NCBI GenBank assembly: GCA_014529385.2
Contig: CM043963.1
Coordinates: 99,747,412-99,811,411, forward strand
Origin: Adiantum capillus-veneris
Lineage: Eukaryota > Streptophyta > Polypodiopsida > Polypodiales > Pteridaceae
DNA: 64,000 bases
Reading direction: 5' to 3'
Each line of letters starts with the position of its first letter. Position 1 is the stretch's first letter. The translations under genes were made by a program, and so were the position numbers. Positions 57,601 through 64,000 of this stretch are shown in pieces. Below the pieces are notes generated by a model. It did not search any database. It was not told where the DNA came from and saw only the letters and a list, made by a program, of their open reading frames with translations.

Positions 57601-57998
57601 TTGGGGCTGATATACCTGAGACAAATTGAGTATATGCATTGGATGCAGTACATGACCACTCTTACCTATTCTCTTTTGAATATTTTCTTGTTTGGGATGC
57701 GAGTTTCCACCGACTAGAATTGAAACACAATTTTCCTAATTTCAAATGTTAATGTACTTATTCTATGCAATTGATAGTGACAAGCGTCCAAGGGAAGTGA
57801 CCCCTCTTGCACATCATGTTGCAGCCAAAATTGGTAGCAATAACATTTCTTTGGTGAAGTCCTAAAGCCTTGGCAACATCTCTACTACTCATGTGATTGT
57901 CACCGCCACTCACTTTATATACAGGCAATTGTGCGGGCTCTCCTTAGATGCAATCATCTAAGCATGCACCTTGAATGCCTAAGGCAATGCATAAGCAC

Positions 57999-58222
57999 CT
58001 GATCAGTGTGAGAGAATCCACAACTAGATTGCAGCCAGGGGCTACTGCAAAAACAAGCATATAAGCTGAATGCATAGTCCTCTTTGTTGATTGCAGCATA
58101 TGCTTACCAACGCAATTTTCTCATGGGTGAGAGGATTCACTAACAGATTAGTAGTCGGGGCATGCTGGAGAAATGTGTCATGCTTTGCTTGATTTACAAC
58201 TTCCAAATGTGGCCCCCTCATT

Positions 58223-58299
<77 letters not shown>

Positions 58300-58597
58300 C
58301 TGAGTCCTGCTTTCCCTTCCTTGCATGCATGTACTTTGACATTGGGGATCCGTGGGAAATAGAAGCATTCAATCTTTTGCAGGGCGGAGGAGAAGAAACA
58401 GAACCTTTGCCCCTCGACTTCCTTCTCGGTGGAGTACTGTCAAGATTGCTGTCGGAGGTGGTTGGCTCCAGCGGTGAGCTATCCTCCACTTGGGCTGACT
58501 GCTGGCCTCTGACTACAGACCTGCTTGCAGCTCGCAATCGCTTTCCTCCCTCTCTCTGACCTGTGGCCCCTGCACTGTGCTTCCCTCCATGCTTCAT
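57999..58597 (-). CDS. Possible host gene, first exons, unrecognised product
   Basis: On the minus strand ATG at 58597 opens 99 codons of varied, basic sequence (MKHGGKHSAGATGQREGGKR..., 'STPPRRKSRGKGSVSSPPP', ...'MSKYMHARKGKQDS'). These run to a CAG|GTAC donor at 58300/58299, just before the (CT)n tract. A second exon would end with ATTGCGTTG|GTAAGC at 58108, coding 'HDTFLQHAPTTNLLVNPLTH'; acceptors after GGAAG or ATCAAG keep the frame. A related 44-bp block lies at 57999-58042, between a TTTTGCAG acceptor and a GT. The basic Ser/Pro-rich N-terminus suggests a nuclear protein, but I recognise no family. Microsatellites do not explain exon 1. It could still be chance. Confidence 0.35.
58225..58296. 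repeat. (GA)n microsatellite, 36 units
   Basis: Uninterrupted GA on the plus strand, (CT)n on the minus strand, where it would be a polypyrimidine tract inside the first intron of the candidate gene. Confidence 0.95.
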
Positions 58598-58599
58598 GA

Positions 58600-58872
58600 C
58601 TACACCACTACCTCAACGTAACGACTGAGCTTAACTGTTAGAGATTTTGAAAATATTACGATTCATTTTTTCGAAGTCCAAGTATTACACTTTGTATAGT
58701 TCATGATGGTGGCCCATACACTTGAAAAAACATGATTGTCCTATCCATGTGTTATGCTTATAATATATGCTTGTTGGCATGTGTTAACTAGCACAAAAAG
58801 CGCGACACATTAACATGCTTTCACTCTTTATACTTTTACGTATAACATTTGAAATCCCTAAACTCACACCCC

Positions 58873-58907
<35 letters not shown>

Positions 58908-60436
58908 CCAAAGGGGTGTCCAAGACACTCCTTTTGGTACCACCTAAACATGCTTTCACCCTATTGCAAGGAAACACTTGATAGGAGGTAGTGTTATGTG
59001 AGATTCTCTTTAAGACTCCACTAAATATAAGATACAAGGATAGTTTTGCTTATATGAAGCTAAGTTTAAGCCATTTTTGTTAGGCCAAGGAATTTCTACC
59101 TCATTTGGTTAGAGATTTTGTGATCCTCTAATTTTGAAGGAGAATAAGAACCAATACTAATTAGAGTCTGCCTTTTGGTGGGTCATAAGCTTGTGAATGC
59201 CCAAAGCAGGCTATGCTTTTGAAGTGGGTCTAGATTGTGGAAAAGCTTTCTGTAGCTTTGTGTCCCTTTAACTTTTAGCTTTACATAGTGGAGATTTTGT
59301 GTGCTATTTGATCCAAGAAGTAGCTTGCATTCTGGTTTTCATGGAGTTTATCTGATTTATGTCTCAACATTTGCATTCTTCCAACGTCACTGATGACATT
59401 TTTGGCTTTCTTTGCTTACTTGACTCGCTTAAAATGAATACACACATTCAACTACGTAAACCCACATCTCTTCTTGTGCTTAGAGGGGTTGGCACCACCG
59501 AAATTTTGGGGGTCTCTATTTGCAAGGGTTTTGGGGTTACATGATACGCTAAAGCCCCTTTCAAACTTTTGAAAATACCTAAAACTTTGAGGACTTTACT
59601 TGGCTAGCCATTTTGAACTACATAGTAGGAGAGTGATTGCCAATCAAAAGATCGAGGCTTCCACTTATAAAAACCCTCTGCCAAGGAAACTAGCTTTGCC
59701 AAAAGCTTCAAGGGGTCTCACCCGAACCACTTAATCTACCAAAGATTTTCTCCTCGCTTCACCCATAGTTGGCAGTGCAACTTAGTGCTAAGAGCCTTGG
59801 TTGCCATGCACAATATGATTATGCTACAACCCCTACAAGTCTTAGGTAGAATGGGGCTCTAAGCACAAATAAAAAGCTTTTCTCATGAAGTAAACAATAG
59901 GAAAACAAGGTGAGGAGGCGTGAAGGCTTGCTAAGTCAAGGCCCACTCAATGGAAGATTAGAGTTATAGAGAGTAAGTTCAAATGAGTGCCTAGACTCGT
60001 GTGGATTTTTGTGTGATTCTAATATAGAATTATAATGTGCATTATACATACACTAGTTAAACGGCGCCGCCCTCGGTGGCCGCATGGCCCTTTTTACCCT
60101 CAACCCCCTTGCTAGTCACAAATTTCATAAAGCAAATCAAGAAAAGTATTCTCTCTCTCTCTCTCTCTCTCCCCAATGTGGGCCTCTCTCTTCCAATTTT
60201 TAGCTTACGTTACCTTAAGTTCTTTCCATGTTGAATGCAAGCAAGAAAGTTAAATAAATGTCGAGATCTAACCAAAAACCTCAAACAAATGTTACCTCTT
60301 TTACTTGAATATTTGTCGACATACACCTTTACTTGGGAGTCTCACCATGCAAAGGCATGTTTGAAGTTGGAAAACAATTCGACATAGCCATATCATTATC
60401 ACATCTTTCCAAAAAGAAGGATAAAAATACTCCAAA

Positions 60437-60467
<31 letters not shown>

Positions 60468-60574
60468 CCGGCACCTTTCTCTCTCTATAGCTACGCGTGC
60501 ATTGTTCTCTGTGTCGCCAATGCCGCATCGCACACCGTCGGATGAAGAGGTTACGACACGTGCTCTCTCCTGTG

Positions 60575-60600
<26 letters not shown>
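58600..60600. other. Intergenic stretch with short (CT)n runs, no gene seen
   Basis: (CT)n at about 58877-58906, 60150-60172, 60446-60468 and 60581-60606. The first part may hold the promoter of the minus-strand candidate gene, but no clear TATA box was picked out. Short frames carry no recognisable motif. Confidence 0.45.
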
Positions 60601-60605
<5 letters not shown>

Positions 60606-60609
<4 letters not shown>

Positions 60610-60789
60610 TCCAGCTAGTAGCACTTCTAGTTTCATTTTATATATTTGTTGTACCCAGGCATGGTATCACATTCACCAGCTAGGAATGGTTGGCCCCAAT
60701 AGGTCATTTTGGCTTCTTGAATACGTTAATATATCATTTCATTTCTCTCATGTGGCAATCAACTTCAAAATTGGATGCATTAACACAAG

Positions 60790-60840
<51 letters not shown>

Positions 60841-61045
60841 CAGCTACTAGTAGCACTTCTAGTTTCATTTTATTTAATTTTTTGTACCCAAACATGGTAT
60901 CAGATTCACCAGTTTGTGATGGTTTGGTCTCATAGGTCATTTTGGCCTCTTGAATACGTTAATATATCATTTCATTCCTCTCATGTGGCAATCAACTTCA
61001 AAATTTGAAGCATTGACAGGAGTCTCCCTCCCCCTTTTCTGTCTC

Positions 61046-61077
<32 letters not shown>
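60606..61077. repeat. Two tandem units of about 235 bp, each ending in (CT)n
   Basis: Units 60606-60834 and 60835-61077 share 'tagcacttctagtttcattt', 'catggtatca', 'ataggtcattttggc', 'gaatacgttaatatatcatt' and 'catgtggcaatcaacttcaa'. Each closes in a (CT)n run; the second continues into (CA)n (61077-61128). Confidence 0.9.
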
Positions 61078-61130
<53 letters not shown>

Positions 61131-61389
61131 GTTTGAAAAAAGTGTGCCTCAGCTTAGCCTTGAGCTGGTTAAAAGATCAAAACAGCTGATTGAAAGGAGG
61201 GAAATAAGGAGAAAATATGCTTGAAAAATGCCGATTATTTTGAAATATCAAATGATCTTTTCTTTCAACCTACCCAGACTGGGGTAAAACCCGTTGCCTC
61301 CCCCACCTAAACTCCGCCAAAATTGGGAGAATTAGGATTTGTGTGCAAGGTTCATTGTGCAAATGCTCAGCTAGTAATTGGAGGGGTCA

Positions 61390-62215
<826 letters not shown>

Positions 62216-62230
62216 GACTTACCGGCGAAA

Positions 62231-62233
<3 letters not shown>

Positions 62234-62282
<49 letters not shown>

Positions 62283-62349
62283 TCGTAGGCACACTGGCCA
62301 AAGAGTCAATTTTCTAGGCTATTTGCAATCGGCACAGAGACAGGAGTCG

Positions 62350-62389
<40 letters not shown>
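62234..62389. repeat. (CT)n and (GT)n microsatellites
   Basis: (CT)n at 62234-62277 and (GT)n at 62353-62389. Confidence 0.95.
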
Positions 62390-62390
<1 letters not shown>

Positions 62391-62469
62391 TCGCACACTC
62401 ATTGCCTTGTCCAACGATGCCTACAGAGAAAATTAGGTCTAAAATAATGAAGCAATTCATCTCCAAAGC

Positions 62470-62656
62470 CTACATAATCAACTCAAATTCTAGTTTTAGC
62501 ATCTAGACAATCAGTCTTCTTATGCAAGCTACAAAGTTTTTTATCTTTAGAGAAATTTGATCTCACAACCAAAGGTATTTTGGGAATTTTGGAAAATTTA
62601 AAGGGCATTTTTGGGAATTTTTGACAAAATATTGGGGGTATTTTGGGAATTCATGA

Positions 62657-62705
<49 letters not shown>

Positions 62706-62797
62706 CCCCTTCTGGAACGCCTTGGCCTTGAGCTCGAGCTGTAGTGCCATGGCGTACGTGCAAGTTCTGCATGCTGCTGGCCTTAAAAAGCTTCGAA

Positions 62798-62863
<66 letters not shown>

Positions 62864-62934
62864 TGGGAGCATAGCAATGGTGGCCTTAAAAGGCTTCTAA
62901 CTGCACACAGAGAGGGAGCATACCAATGGTGGTT

Positions 62935-62993
<59 letters not shown>

Positions 62994-63934
62994 GTGGATA
63001 CCAATGGCGCAAGATGCACACAGGTGACGCACTCTGATCCCCCCCCCCCCCCCCCCCCTCCCCCCTCTCTCTCAGCAATGAGCATACCGATTGTGTAGGG
63101 CAAGCAATGCGAGGGCCCAGGGGTGAGCTGAAAATGAGTGTGAAGGCCAATAGCAGATGAATGCAACTTGCAAGCCCAGTTAGAGCTTGAAAATTGTCTG
63201 CTAACTGAAATCAAGAACATTCAAAATAGGAGGGCAGCAGTTCAGGCAACAGCATCACGGTTAGTCGAGGACAGCAGCACGGTTAGTCGAGACTCGAGAG
63301 AGCCGAAGAGAGAACCTAGGGCCTAAGCCATTACTTGATGTCCGTAGCGGCGAGCTATTCATTAATGCCTCGGTGATGACGCTTGTGCTGGATAGTACAC
63401 TGGGTGGTGTCTCTGGACTCCATCGTGCAGGTGACAATAAAGATCAAATTTAAAACAACAATTAGAACCGGCCACTACCTGTGCTCTAGTGTGCTCGGCA
63501 GCAGCCTCGGCTATTGAGTTACTCCTATGCACGTAGATCACGACGTGGATAGTACACTGGTGTGGTGCTATGCAGCTCTAGACTCCCTACGTCTGACTCT
63601 GGCCAGATGCAAGAGAGCATGACAGGCGTGAGCAGTGTTCAGGAAAAATCATTTTTCCAAGGGAAATTACCAAAATACCCCTCTAATTTCTGAAAATTCC
63701 CAAAATATATACCCCTCAAATTTCAAAAATTCCCAAAAGACCCCCAATATTTTGTCATACATTCCTAAAATGCCCCTCTAATTTTCCAAAATTCCCAAAA
63801 TACTCCTGGTCGTGAGATTAAATTTCTCCAAAGATAATTTTTTTAATAGCTTTTCATAAGAAGACTGATTGTCTATCGATACAAATGCTACAATCATACA
63901 AATGCTCAAGCTAGAACTTGAGTTGGTTATGTAG
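62470..63934. mobile_element. TIR-like element: arms of about 200 bp around a microsatellite core
   Basis: 62470-62668 and 63714-63934 are imperfect reverse complements. Paired landmarks are 'gacaatcagtcttcttatg' against 'cataagaagactgattgtc', and 'acaaaatattggggg' against 'cccccaatattttgt'. The core holds (GA)n 62662-62702, (CA)n 62800-62861, (CT)n 62937-62991 and poly-C 63039-63058. No transposase and no clear target duplication, so a MITE or foldback origin is an inference. Confidence 0.6.
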
Positions 63935-64000
63935 ACCCCCAATATTTTGTCATACATTCCTAAAATGCCCCTCTAATTTTCCAAAATTCCCAAAATACCC
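63739..64000. repeat. Direct duplication of 64 bp, period 195 bp
   Basis: 'gacccccaatattttgtcat...' at 63739-63802 recurs without change from 63934 to the window edge, so a tandem array probably continues beyond the window. Confidence 0.85.

Overview
The window looks like nuclear DNA of a land plant. The evidence is Ty1/copia and Ty3/gypsy elements primed by plant-type tRNA sites, L1-type LINEs with DUF4283/zinc-knuckle ORF1s, an intron-rich host gene most like plant ALG6, and very many (GA/CT)n and (CA/GT)n tracts. The species cannot be named from the sequence; two LINEs have an endonuclease tail of the 'SV(V/I)DYxM' type rather than the 'SRxDRF' type usual in angiosperms, so a non-angiosperm (for example a fern) is possible but only a guess.

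Layout. 1-818 and about 10301-11428 are a long direct repeat (a possible LTR pair) enclosing a Ty1/copia element (about 950-5393), a reverse-strand Ty3/gypsy fragment (5394-6790) and a rearranged LINE (6790-9865). 11806-13323 holds five well-formed exons coding the C-terminal three quarters of ALG6, an ER glucosyltransferase of N-glycan assembly; its first exons are not in view. 13.3-15.7 kb is gene-poor. 15.8-37.7 kb is one LINE (LINE A, minus strand) split by a nested set of LTR elements: copia A (18614-36698, TSD AAAGA) inside the LINE, and inside copia A both copia B (21637-25448, plus strand, TSD GGAAT) and gypsy 1 (26011-34926, TSD GTTAG). LTR divergence counted by eye falls in the order the nesting demands (about 6%, 5% and 1.6%). 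A second LINE (LINE B) follows at 37.93-40.2 kb.

40.7-42.0 kb has a foldback element with a perfect 35-bp hairpin and an inverted triplication. A decayed LINE ORF1 lies near 43 kb, and a plus-strand gypsy element (gypsy 2) with an extra 3' coding region at 45453-53319. 53.4-57.6 kb contains two arrays of a degenerate AAGCACTTGA-like repeat. A possible unrecognised host gene lies on the minus strand at 58.0-58.6 kb. 60-64 kb is a dense microsatellite cluster with duplicated units and a pair of about 200-bp inverted arms.

Only ALG6 is a confidently identified host gene. Most of the rest is transposable-element sequence; gypsy 1, which has a long gag-protease frame but no reverse transcriptase or integrase, and the extra region of gypsy 2 are its most unusual coding content. 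All identifications come from reading motifs; no database search was possible.
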